The position numbers were made by a program, and so were the translations under genes. Shown here one piece after another: positions 52,228-59,296 of a stretch of DNA of 64,000 nt (position 1 is the stretch's first letter; each line of letters opens with the position of its first letter). This DNA is from an uncultured Eubacteriales bacterium. Its GTDB lineage: Bacteria > Bacillota > Clostridia > Oscillospirales > Acutalibacteraceae. Below the pieces are notes generated by a model. It did no database searches and was not told the origin of the DNA. It saw nothing but the letters and a program-made list of their open reading frames with translations. Location of the stretch: NCBI GenBank assembly GCA_900540235.1, contig UQEY01000006.1, forward strand, positions 1 to 64,000. The letters are read 5' to 3'.

Positions 52228-52782
52228 ATGAATAGCGATGACAACTTTTTTTATATTATTTTAGGAATTGCAATTTTCTTTATCGCCCTAATAATTATCT
52301 TTTTAATTCACGGTGCAGTAGAGAAAAAGCGTGACAAAGAAAGAATAAGGCAAGAGCAAAAAGCAGGTATTTGGATGTCTGCCGTTTTCACCCACATAAG
52401 CGGTTTGCCTATTGCAAGCGGAACAAATGTTAAATGCTGTTGGTACGACGATAAAATCGTTTTCTACGCTAACGGTTCAAATTTCAATTTGCCGATTGAA
52501 AACCTGATAGATGTCAGCGAAAAAACAAATGCCACCACGCAAACAGAATATGTAACAAGCAAGAAAAAAACTGTAGCCTGTTCTGTTGCAATCATCGGCA
52601 ACCAGCCAAAGAAAAAGACGAACACTTATTTCACTTCATATATAAATTTCACCTACAAAAGCAAAGACGGAAAATCGATTAAATATATCACATTTAATAC
52701 TGCATCAGATAGTTATATGGCTGCCAAAATGGTTGAATACTTCAACAACCTGCCCAAGCAAAATGTTTCGATTGATTTATAA
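52228..52782 (+). CDS. membrane-anchored protein of unknown function
   Basis: 184 residues. One N-terminal membrane helix (about residues 7-30, IILGIAIFFIALIIIFLIHG), then a basic coil and a soluble, beta-rich domain of about 140 residues (WYDDKIVFYANGSNFNLPIE; INFTYKSKDGKSIKYITFNT). The end resembles small PH-like domains that compare a surface with stored constants, but I do not recognise the family. ATG at 52228 has AGGAG upstream. Own promoter and terminator. Confidence 0.7.
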   Translation: MNSDDNFFYIILGIAIFFIALIIIFLIHGAVEKKRDKERIRQEQKAGIWMSAVFTHISGLPIASGTNVKCCWYDDKIVFYANGSNFNLPIENLIDVSEKTNATTQTEYVTSKKKTVACSVAIIGNQPKKKTNTYFTSYINFTYKSKDGKSIKYITFNTASDSYMAAKMVEYFNNLPKQNVSIDL

Positions 52783-52789
52783 AAACAGC

Positions 52790-52828
52790 AAACGCCTTTC
52801 AGGTCAGAAGACTTGGAAGGCGTTTTTA
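52790..52828 (+). terminator. terminator after the small membrane protein gene
   Basis: Stem AAACGCCTT/AAGGCGTTT, extended by CAGGT/ACTTG, then TTTTTATAA. Confidence 0.8.
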
Positions 52829-52835
52829 TAATCTA

Positions 52836-53618
52836 TTAACTTTTTTGCCTATGTGCAAACCAAAGGGTTAAGCTGACGCCGATACCTCCGATAACATTGC
52901 CGATTGTTACGGGAAGTTGATTAGTTATAAAGAAGTTAAACCAGTTCAAATCGTCGGCTTCAATTTTGTATTCTTTAGCTGTCATAATTCCTGTCGGAAT
53001 ATAAAACATATTTGCCACGCTATGCTCAAAACCGCAGATAACAAACACCATAATCGGCAAAAATAAAGCGATAATTTTACCTGCTGCGCTCTTAGTCGTC
53101 ATAGTCATCCAAACAGCCAAACAAACCAAAATGTTGCACAAAACACCTCTTATCACTGCATCACCGAAGCTGATTTCGCATTTTTTCAGTGCAACATCAA
53201 CTAAATTTTGCGCAAGCGCACCGTCAAATAAAGACAATGTGTGACCGTACACCGCAAGTACAGACAAAATCAAACTGCCGACAAGGTTGCCGACATAAAC
53301 AACTATCAAAGTTTTTATAAATTTGAACACACTTGTTCTTTTTTCAAGCACTGATATTGTGATAAGGCAGTCACCGGTAAAAAGTTCAGCGCCTATTTCA
53401 ACTACCATTGCAAGACCCGCCGGAAAAACAATACTTTGAATAAGCTTTGCAATAGAAGGGTTTTCAATAGTGCACGACGCTATTGAAGCACCAAGCCCGC
53501 CAAACGCAATGAACATCCCTGCAAGGATAGACAAAACAAAACATTTAACGATATTCATATTGCATTTGTTGTATCCGATTTCTATGTAATTCTTTTCAAT
53601 TTCTTTTGAATTTATCAT
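52836..53618 (-). CDS. formate/nitrite transporter (FNT) family channel
   Basis: 260 residues, six membrane helices, pentameric channel family. FNT features: FGGLGASIAS, EIGAELFTGDCLI, VGNLVGSLI, CNILVCLAVWM and the central histidine in VICGFEHSVANMFYIPTGI. Likely moves formate, nitrite or hydrosulfide; in a fermenting clostridium formate is the most probable. No linked enzyme genes. Confidence 0.92.
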   Translation of the reverse strand: MINSKEIEKNYIEIGYNKCNMNIVKCFVLSILAGMFIAFGGLGASIASCTIENPSIAKLIQSIVFPAGLAMVVEIGAELFTGDCLITISVLEKRTSVFKFIKTLIVVYVGNLVGSLILSVLAVYGHTLSLFDGALAQNLVDVALKKCEISFGDAVIRGVLCNILVCLAVWMTMTTKSAAGKIIALFLPIMVFVICGFEHSVANMFYIPTGIMTAKEYKIEADDLNWFNFFITNQLPVTIGNVIGGIGVSLTLWFAHRQKS

Positions 53619-53673
53619 ACCGTCCCTTTCAAATCATAATGTTATACTCTTTATCTTGATTTTCAACTACTGT

Positions 53674-53702
53674 ATTATATACAATTTTATTCGTAATGGC
53701 AA
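53674..53702 (-). promoter_or_regulatory. sigma-A promoter of the FNT gene
   Basis: TTGCCA (53697-53702), 17-nt spacer, TATAAT (53674-53679), minus strand. Confidence 0.65.
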
Positions 53703-53722
53703 TAGTTTTGCAAATGTTTATT

Positions 53723-53753
53723 TGTTACCAAAGTGCTACCAACTTGTTACCAA
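53723..53753. repeat. three 9-bp direct repeats at 11-bp spacing near the tmRNA 3' end
   Basis: TGTTACCAA, TGCTACCAA, TGTTACCAA at 53723, 53734 and 53745. The 11-bp spacing puts the copies on one DNA face, as in protein-binding arrays. Confidence 0.5.
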
Positions 53754-53796
53754 CCGTGGTACAGTATGTAGTAGTGGGTAGTATGCAAACATAAGT

Positions 53797-53830
53797 AAAC
53801 CCCCACATAGTTAGGTACTATGTAGGGTTT
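53797..53830 (-). terminator. hairpin downstream of tmRNA
   Basis: Stem AACCCTACATAG/CTATGTGGGGGTT on the minus strand, 8 nt after the CCA end; the following T-run is weak. Confidence 0.6.
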
Positions 53831-53837
53831 TAATATT

Positions 53838-54190
53838 TGGTGGAGATGGCGGTAATCGAAACCGCGTCCAAAATCGGCTTACCAAGGGCTCTACGAGTGT
53901 AGCGTGTCGTTTAGGTTATCCCCTCACGCATCGGCGACAAGCAGCCTATGCGCTACGGTATCCTCTTATACCTGACGAAAGCCGAGGCACTCTTTCGTTC
54001 ATGTTCGCCACTAAGTCGACGCTCTGTCCAAAGCCGTGGCACTCTTAGGAAGAACGCAAGCTGCTAATTACGCAGCGAGAGCTACTGATCTATTGTTGTC
54101 AGTTAATTTTAAGTTGTTACTTTTAAAGAGGTGCAACTCCTCTACTCGCTGATCAAGGCTTACCGACCCTGTCGAAATCCTTTCATCCCC
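53838..54190 (-). ncRNA. ssrA: transfer-messenger RNA (tmRNA)
   Basis: 353 nt. tRNA-like ends: 5' GGGGATG pairs with 3' CATCTCC-ACCA; the T-arm reads GGTTTCGATTACC. The reading frame of the tag ends NNRSVALAA and a TAA stop; the start of the tag (near SNNLKLTD) is not certain. Rescues stalled ribosomes together with SmpB, whose gene ends 14 nt upstream. No clear promoter in that gap, so it may be cut from an smpB-ssrA transcript. Confidence 0.95.
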
Positions 54191-54203
54191 ATATTTAATT
54201 GTA

Positions 54204-54665
54204 TTAATAATTACCTTTAAGTGCTCTTTCAATCGCTCTGTTAGAATCTTTCTTGGCTTGAACGGCACGCTTATCATAAAGTTTTTTACCTTTGCAAAGA
54301 CCTATTTCAAGCTTAGCCCTGCCCTTATAAATATAAAGTTTGAGCGGAATAATTGAAAGACCTTGCTGCTGACTTTCACCAAAAAGCTTCATAATCTCCT
54401 TTTTGTGAAGAAGAAGCCTTTTTTTACGCATAGGGTCACGGTTAAAACGGTTACCCTGCTCATAAGGTGAAATATGCATACCTATTGCAAACATTTCGCC
54501 GTCATCAACCGAGCAAAAGCTGTCTTTAAGATTAACCTTGCCGTTTCTTATAGACTTAATTTCCGTGCCGAAAAGCTCTATACCCGCTTCATAAGTTTCA
54601 AGAACAAAGTAGTCGTGATAGGCTTTTTTATTATTTGCAATTATTTGCTTTTCATTGTTACTCAA
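54204..54665 (-). CDS. smpB: SsrA-binding protein SmpB
   Basis: Binds tmRNA and delivers it to stalled ribosomes; 153 residues. Motifs: NKKAYHDYFVLETYEAGIEL, GTEIKSIRNGKVNLKDSF, LYIYKGRAKLEIGLCKGKKL, YDKRA. TTG at 54665 is preferred, 8 nt after AAAGGAG; the GTG at 54674 is too close to it. Directly upstream of ssrA. Confidence 0.96.
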   Translation of the reverse strand: MSNNEKQIIANNKKAYHDYFVLETYEAGIELFGTEIKSIRNGKVNLKDSFCSVDDGEMFAIGMHISPYEQGNRFNRDPMRKKRLLLHKKEIMKLFGESQQQGLSIIPLKLYIYKGRAKLEIGLCKGKKLYDKRAVQAKKDSNRAIERALKGNY

Positions 54666-54683
54666 GACTATCACTCCTTTAAA

Positions 54684-55283
54684 CTAAATTAAACTTCTGC
54701 CCTCGAGTGCACGAGAAAGAGTAACTTCATCTGCATACTCAAGGTCGGCACCGACCGGAACACCGTAAGCAAGACGGCTGACGGTTATGCCCATAGGTTT
54801 TAGCAAGCGGCTGATATACATAGCAGTTGCTTCACCCTCAACAGTCGGGTTGGTTGCCATAATAACTTCTTCAACTTCGCCGTCGCCAAGCCTTGCGATA
54901 AGCTCTTTTATGCGAATTTGGTCAGGACCGATATTGTCCATAGGCGAAATAGCGCCGTGAAGGACATGATATGTACCGTTATATTCGTGAGTTCTTTCAA
55001 TAGCGGCAACATCACGAGGGTCCTCAACAACGCAAATACTGCTTTTGTCACGAGTTGTACTTTTGCAAATTGGGCAAAGGTCATCATCGGCAAGATTGCA
55101 ACAAACTTTGCATTGCTTAATTTTGGTGTGTGCGTCGGTAATGGCTTGCGCAAATTCACGAGCTTCGGCGTCGGAAAGACCGAGAACATAAAATGCCATA
55201 CGCTGAGCCGTTTTGTGACCTATGCCTTGCATACGCTCAAATTGGTCTATTAAATTTTGAAGCGGTGCAAGTTCAAAAGCCAT
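54684..55283 (-). CDS. recR: recombination protein RecR
   Basis: DNA repair protein of the RecFOR pathway; 199 residues. HhH region GIGHKTAQRMAFYVLG, zinc finger CKVCCNLADDDLCPICKS, Toprim domain SICVVEDPRDVAAIERTHEY and VIMATNPTVEGEATAMYI. Part of the conserved dnaX-ybaB-recR set, though a 183-nt gap with repeats separates it from ybaB. Confidence 0.97.
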   Translation of the reverse strand: MAFELAPLQNLIDQFERMQGIGHKTAQRMAFYVLGLSDAEAREFAQAITDAHTKIKQCKVCCNLADDDLCPICKSTTRDKSSICVVEDPRDVAAIERTHEYNGTYHVLHGAISPMDNIGPDQIRIKELIARLGDGEVEEVIMATNPTVEGEATAMYISRLLKPMGITVSRLAYGVPVGADLEYADEVTLSRALEGRSLI

Positions 55284-55318
55284 TTTTTACCTCTGTAAAT
55301 TGATTTATTTTTGTATAA

Positions 55319-55345
55319 CGGGTCGTCGAGGACGCCGACCCCTAC
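55319..55345. repeat. short palindromic repeat, family 1 (inverted copy)
   Basis: GGGTCGTCGAGGACGCCGAC core ending CCCCTAC. The same gap holds a further hairpin, ATACTGCG (55421-55428) with CGCAGTAT (55441-55448). Confidence 0.65.
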
Positions 55346-55466
55346 AACATAAAAATTAGGTTAAGTTTAAAGTTACGATTTTTGCGAAAGACAAGGCAGA
55401 GGTTGCGACGCTGTATAAAGATACTGCGAGCAAGCTCTAACGCAGTATAATGGAAAAAGATGTGCT

Positions 55467-55811
55467 TTAAAGTCCCGGAATGTTAAGACCGCCGGTAACC
55501 TTTTCAAGCTCACGCTCAGATTCTTCATCGATTTGGCGCATTGCTTCGTTGAAAGCGGCTACGAGCATATCTTCAAGCATTTCTACATCGTCCGGGTCAA
55601 CTACTTCAGGGTTAAGACCGATAGCTTTGATTGAATGGTCACCCTTGGCAGTAATTTCAACCATACCGCCGCCCGAAGTTACGACATATTCTTTTTCTTC
55701 AAGTTCTGCTTTTTTGTTTTCAAGATTTTCTTGCATTTTTTGAGCCTGGCGGAGCATATTTTGCATATTCTGAGGACCGCCGCCCATACCTTGTGGAAGT
55801 CTTGCTTTCAT
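55467..55811 (-). CDS. ebfC: YbaB/EbfC family nucleoid-associated protein
   Basis: 114 residues; small dimeric DNA-binding protein. After a Gly/Met-rich N terminus comes the family core MLRQAQKMQENLENKKAELE, TSGGGMVEITAKGDHSI, LNPEVVDPDDVEMLEDML. Encoded 21 nt after dnaX, its usual neighbour. AGGAG upstream of the ATG. Confidence 0.95.
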   Translation of the reverse strand: MKARLPQGMGGGPQNMQNMLRQAQKMQENLENKKAELEEKEYVVTSGGGMVEITAKGDHSIKAIGLNPEVVDPDDVEMLEDMLVAAFNEAMRQIDEESERELEKVTGGLNIPGL

Positions 55812-55832
55812 AATAAGTAATTCTCCTATATT

Positions 55833-57545
55833 TTATTCAAAATTAATTTTTATATTATCTTCAGCTTGATGAATTAAATCTTCAAGCAAATCTCTTTTCG
55901 GAGTATCGGTACTTTTCTTTTTAAATATACCGAGTTTAAATGTTTGACCCGTTACATCATAGAGCGCCTGCTTGATTGCCTTGGAATAAGTCGGAGTTTT
56001 GAGAAACTGAATGATGGTTGGGTTAGGGCTGTCAATAAGGAAATATTCACCTCTGATGAAGCCACGGGAACCGTTAAGAACACCGAATAAAGCGATATTT
56101 TGCTTGTGAACAACATCCATAAAATCAGCCCACTGAGTAAATTCGTACTGAGTATTGGCGTCGACACTCGGCGCAGGTTTCGGTACTGGTGCACTTTCGT
56201 AAGCGCCGGTATTATTAACCGGTACGCTTTCTTTAATCGGTTCAGACTCGTTTACTTTCGGCTGAGGGATAGGCTTAGAAATGTTATCTGACGCAAATTC
56301 AGGCTCCGACTTATGAATAGATGTATTTTCTTCAGCCTTAATTTCAGGCTTAGGAGCACTTTGAACTACCGTTGAAGCAGGAACATTTTGAGCCTTAACT
56401 CCACGGGAAACATCACGCTCAAGCTTAGAAATTCTGTCAACAAGAGATTCTATATTAACATCAAGCTTAGGCTCGCAAAGCTTTGCAAAAGCCATTTCCA
56501 TTTCAACCCTTGCACTTGCGCCCGATTTAATTTTAGTAAGTGTGTCTTGGAAAAGGTCAAGCGCATAAATAACAGCTTCCAAAGTGAATGATTCAGCCGA
56601 AGATTTTATAGAATTATACTCATCGTCAGTACAGATAATAAGACCACGGCTGTCCTTAACAGTTTTAACAATAAGGAAATTGCGAAGATGGTTAATCATT
56701 TCAACGCAAAGGCGCTCCATATCATAACTGTTTTGATAAAGCTCGGAAATAATCGTCATAGCAGATGAACTGTCATTTTTATTGATACAATCGGTAAGGT
56801 TATAAAGCGCTTCCCTACCGGCAAGACCTGCCACCTCGGACACGAGTGCACTGTCAATCTTCTTGCTTCTGCCGGCGCACTGGTCAAGTATAGAAAGACC
56901 GTCACGAAGGGCACCGTCGGCGATGCGGGCAATAAGAACAGCAGCATCGCCGCTCAACTCCATACCCTCAAGCTCGGCAACTTGCTTTAACCTGATTGAC
57001 ATAGTTTCAGGCTGAATTCGTTTAAAATCAAACCTTTGGCAACGGGAAAGAATAGTTGCAGGGAGCTTATGAACCTCAGTAGTGGCGAGGATAAAAATTA
57101 CATGAGCCGGCGGCTCTTCAAGCGTTTTAAGAAGCGCATTGAAAGCACCGGTTGAAAGCATATGAACCTCATCAATAATATAGACCCTGTATTTGCCACG
57201 GCTCGGGGTGTAATTAGCTTCCTCCCTAAGGTCACGAATATTGTCAACACCGTTATTTGAAGCGGCGTCGATTTCAACAACATCATAAATAGTGCCGTTA
57301 TCAAGACCCTTGCACACTTCACATTCGTTACAAGGTTCGCCGTCAACACTGTTTTCACAGTTAACAGCCTTAGCTAAAATTTTTGCACAAGTGGTTTTAC
57401 CCGTGCCACGAGAACCTGTAAAAAGATAAGCGTGCGCTATCCTGCCCTCTTTAATTTCGTTTTTAAGAGTGGAAGTGACATGCTCTTGACCGTAAACATC
57501 GGCAAAAACTTTAGGTCTGTATTTTCTATATAAAACCTGATACAT
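55833..57545 (-). CDS. dnaX: DNA polymerase III subunits gamma/tau
   Basis: Clamp-loader ATPase; 570 residues. Walker A FTGSRGTGKTTCAK, zinc module CENSVDGEPCNECEVC, Walker B YIIDEVHMLS, sensor 1 ILATTEVHKLPATILSRCQR, then AAA+ lid and clamp-loader domain III; a Pro/Ser/Glu-rich linker (about 385-460) leads to a tau-like C-terminal domain (about 465-570). No slippery A-run for a programmed frameshift was noted. Upstream of it lies the SRP RNA gene, a common arrangement. Confidence 0.97.
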   Translation of the reverse strand: MYQVLYRKYRPKVFADVYGQEHVTSTLKNEIKEGRIAHAYLFTGSRGTGKTTCAKILAKAVNCENSVDGEPCNECEVCKGLDNGTIYDVVEIDAASNNGVDNIRDLREEANYTPSRGKYRVYIIDEVHMLSTGAFNALLKTLEEPPAHVIFILATTEVHKLPATILSRCQRFDFKRIQPETMSIRLKQVAELEGMELSGDAAVLIARIADGALRDGLSILDQCAGRSKKIDSALVSEVAGLAGREALYNLTDCINKNDSSSAMTIISELYQNSYDMERLCVEMINHLRNFLIVKTVKDSRGLIICTDDEYNSIKSSAESFTLEAVIYALDLFQDTLTKIKSGASARVEMEMAFAKLCEPKLDVNIESLVDRISKLERDVSRGVKAQNVPASTVVQSAPKPEIKAEENTSIHKSEPEFASDNISKPIPQPKVNESEPIKESVPVNNTGAYESAPVPKPAPSVDANTQYEFTQWADFMDVVHKQNIALFGVLNGSRGFIRGEYFLIDSPNPTIIQFLKTPTYSKAIKQALYDVTGQTFKLGIFKKKSTDTPKRDLLEDLIHQAEDNIKINFE

Positions 57546-57576
57546 ACATTCACTCCCAAACTTATATTAATATAAT

Positions 57577-57742
57577 AAAAGGCAGAGACAGCTTATTTCA
57601 TAATGTAACGCACAGACTTGTCTGCGGCACACAGAATAATCTACTTATTGCTGCTCGGTTCCCCGCCTGACAAGGTTCGTAGCATCCCATTGCACAGGGC
57701 CCGTACGCTACACTATGAAATAAGGGCAAACCCCTACCTTTT
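57577..57742 (-). ncRNA. ffs: signal recognition particle RNA
   Basis: About 166 nt. The conserved apical domain reads CTTGTCAGG ... GGGGAACCGAGCAGCAATAAG in two blocks (near 57690-57645). Long outer helices pair CTTATTTCATAGTGTAGCG with CGTTACATTATGAAATAAG, and the ends AAAGGTAG with CTGCCTTT. Ends are approximate. It is longer than E. coli 4.5S RNA and shorter than the B. subtilis form. With Ffh it targets membrane proteins. Confidence 0.88.
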
Positions 57743-57750
57743 GTGTTAGT

Positions 57751-57779
57751 ATTATACTACATATTTATTCAGAAATCAA
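57751..57779 (-). promoter_or_regulatory. sigma-A promoter of the SRP RNA
   Basis: TTGATT (57774-57779), 17-nt spacer, TATAAT (57751-57756); places the RNA 5' end near 57743. Confidence 0.8.
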
Positions 57780-58271
57780 GACTTTTTCTATCTCACCGTA
57801 ATAAATATAATGAAAATCTTTTTCAGGATACCATTTATCATCAACCGTAGTGTCAATAAACTCCTTTGGGTCAAACTTACTCTTTGCCATTTTTTTACAA
57901 ACAAGAACAAGCTTAGCCTCTTTAAAATAAGGGGCTGCTTCGTCAAAATTAGGAGTTAAGCCGCATTGCTTGGTTTTATCAACATCACGACCGCTCTTTG
58001 AACCGCAAACCGAGTGAACCCTTTGCTTATCGTCAAGCGAGAAAAAGCTCAATGTAAAATGCGAGTTTGAATCAACAAATTCCTCGGTATACCTTTGAGG
58101 GCGGATATAAACAGTTACACTGTCCTTGCCCCAAAGTTCGCCCATAGCGCCCCAAGAAACAGTCATCATATTATACTTTTCGCTGTTGCCTGCGGTAATA
58201 AGCCCCCAATTATTTTTGAGCAAATCTACAATATTTTCCTTAATATCGGTTGCTTTAATTTCCTTAAACAT
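57765..58271 (-). CDS. flavin reductase-like domain protein
   Basis: 168 residues, FMN-binding split-barrel of the flavin reductase-like family. Core: WGLITAGNSEKYNMMTVSWG (flavin site), VTVYIRPQRYTEEFVDSN, FTLSFFSLD. Cytoplasmic; the substrate is unknown. ATG at 58271 follows AGGTGAT. The 3' end overlaps the SRP RNA promoter. Confidence 0.85.
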   Translation of the reverse strand: MFKEIKATDIKENIVDLLKNNWGLITAGNSEKYNMMTVSWGAMGELWGKDSVTVYIRPQRYTEEFVDSNSHFTLSFFSLDDKQRVHSVCGSKSGRDVDKTKQCGLTPNFDEAAPYFKEAKLVLVCKKMAKSKFDPKEFIDTTVDDKWYPEKDFHYIYYGEIEKVLISE

Positions 58272-58298
58272 AATATCACCTAAAACAAGAATATTCAA

Positions 58299-58326
58299 TA
58301 AAAAAGGGACTGAATTTAACAGTCCC
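58299..58326 (-). terminator. terminator after the SCP2 gene
   Basis: Minus-strand stem GGGACTG-TTAAATT-CAGTCCC followed by six T; sits 9 nt after the SCP2 stop. Confidence 0.88.
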
Positions 58327-58334
58327 AAATTTAA

Positions 58335-58661
58335 TCACTTAATGAACTTAATAAGTTCAAGAGCCGCATTAACATCACCGTCAACTTTAAGCTTGCCGGT
58401 TGTGAATGCAATTACAGGGTCAAGCTTGCCATTAATAAGCTTTGTAAAATTAGTAGCATTAATGGTAAGAATAGCATTACGGTCATAATATTCATAAGGT
58501 TCAACATGAACCTGACCGTCCTTAATTTCAATATAAAAAATGCCTTCTACTTTACCTATAAGGTTAATTTGAAAAGCGAGTGTGCCGGGTACTGAAGAAA
58601 CATCTGTGTTTAAAAACTTTTTTCTTGTTGCCTGAACAACTGAATCATATGTCATTGCCAT
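58335..58661 (-). CDS. SCP2 sterol-carrier-like domain protein
   Basis: 108-residue protein consisting of a single SCP2-type lipid-binding domain: FQINLIGKVEGIFYIEIKDG, AILTINATNFTKLINGKLDP, AFTTGKLKVDGDVNAALEL. Such stand-alone domains are common in Clostridia; ligand and role are unknown. Own promoter and terminator; GGAGG upstream. Confidence 0.9.
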   Translation of the reverse strand: MAMTYDSVVQATRKKFLNTDVSSVPGTLAFQINLIGKVEGIFYIEIKDGQVHVEPYEYYDRNAILTINATNFTKLINGKLDPVIAFTTGKLKVDGDVNAALELIKFIK

Positions 58662-58702
58662 AATAAAGTCCTCCTATATATTTCTTTCCTCTCTTTAGTT
58701 AG

Positions 58703-58731
58703 ATTATATCACACTTGTCAAGTCATATCAA
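58703..58731 (-). promoter_or_regulatory. sigma-A promoter of the SCP2 gene
   Basis: TTGATA (58726-58731), 17-nt spacer, TATAAT (58703-58708), minus strand. Confidence 0.7.
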
Positions 58732-58839
58732 GAAGATAAATTATATTAATTTTCGCATAATTCATTTTTATTTGAGCATTTTTTCAAAGAAAGCGTATAT
58801 TTTATGAATTTAGGCAAAAATTATTAGCGGTGATATAAA

Positions 58840-59193
58840 ATGATGTTTTTAAAAGCGTTTATAGTTGGCGGACTGATTTGCGTTTTAGGTCAGCTTCTTA
58901 TTGATTTAACAAAGCTTACACCTGCAAAAATTCTCGTTATGTTTGTATGCCTCGGCGTAGTTTTGGGCGGGTTTGGCATTTATCAACATCTTATTGATTT
59001 TGCAGGAGCGGGTGCAACCGTACCGCTCACGGGTTTTGGCGCCGCACTCGCAAAAGGAGTTAAAGAAGCAGTGCAAAAAGACGGATTTTTAGGTGTAGTT
59101 ACAGGCGGACTGCAAGCGTGCGCAGCAGGAGTTACCGTAGCAATACTCAGCGGACTTGCAGTGGCACTTGTTTGCAAGCCGAAAGACAAGTAA
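58840..59193 (+). CDS. spoVAE: stage V sporulation protein AE (SpoVAEb type)
   Basis: 117 residues, about four membrane helices. Close to SpoVAEb: FIVGGLICVLGQLLIDLTKL, GVVLGGFGIYQHLIDFAGAG, ATVPLTGFGAALAKGVKEAV. Part of the channel that loads dipicolinic acid into spores. Usually encoded with spoVAC and spoVAD; here it stands alone between minus-strand genes. A forespore sigma-G promoter is expected, but I could not identify a convincing one. Confidence 0.92.
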   Translation: MMFLKAFIVGGLICVLGQLLIDLTKLTPAKILVMFVCLGVVLGGFGIYQHLIDFAGAGATVPLTGFGAALAKGVKEAVQKDGFLGVVTGGLQACAAGVTVAILSGLAVALVCKPKDK

Positions 59194-59216
59194 AAAACGC
59201 AAAGATATTATAAAAT

Positions 59217-59292
59217 CGAACGCAGGTCACCCCCCTATCATTTTAGATTATCTAATCAAAAATGCACCGTAGAGGCAAACTGCGTTCGCACA
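59217..59292. repeat. inverted repeat with CGAACGCAG / CTGCGTTCG ends
   Basis: CGAACGCAG (59219-59227) and CTGCGTTCG (59280-59288) enclose an AT-rich loop with two family-1-like fragments. Lies between the convergent spoVAE and GGDEF genes and may end both transcripts. Confidence 0.5.
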
Positions 59293-59296
59293 TTAA

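Noticed and set aside
54068..54277. Small protein gene overlapping smpB and the tmRNA
   Set aside because: It is the tmRNA tag reading frame read backwards into smpB, not an independent gene.
58780..58830. Sigma-G promoter for spoVAE
   Set aside because: TGAGCATT and CGTATAT are weak matches with wrong spacing, so no call was made.
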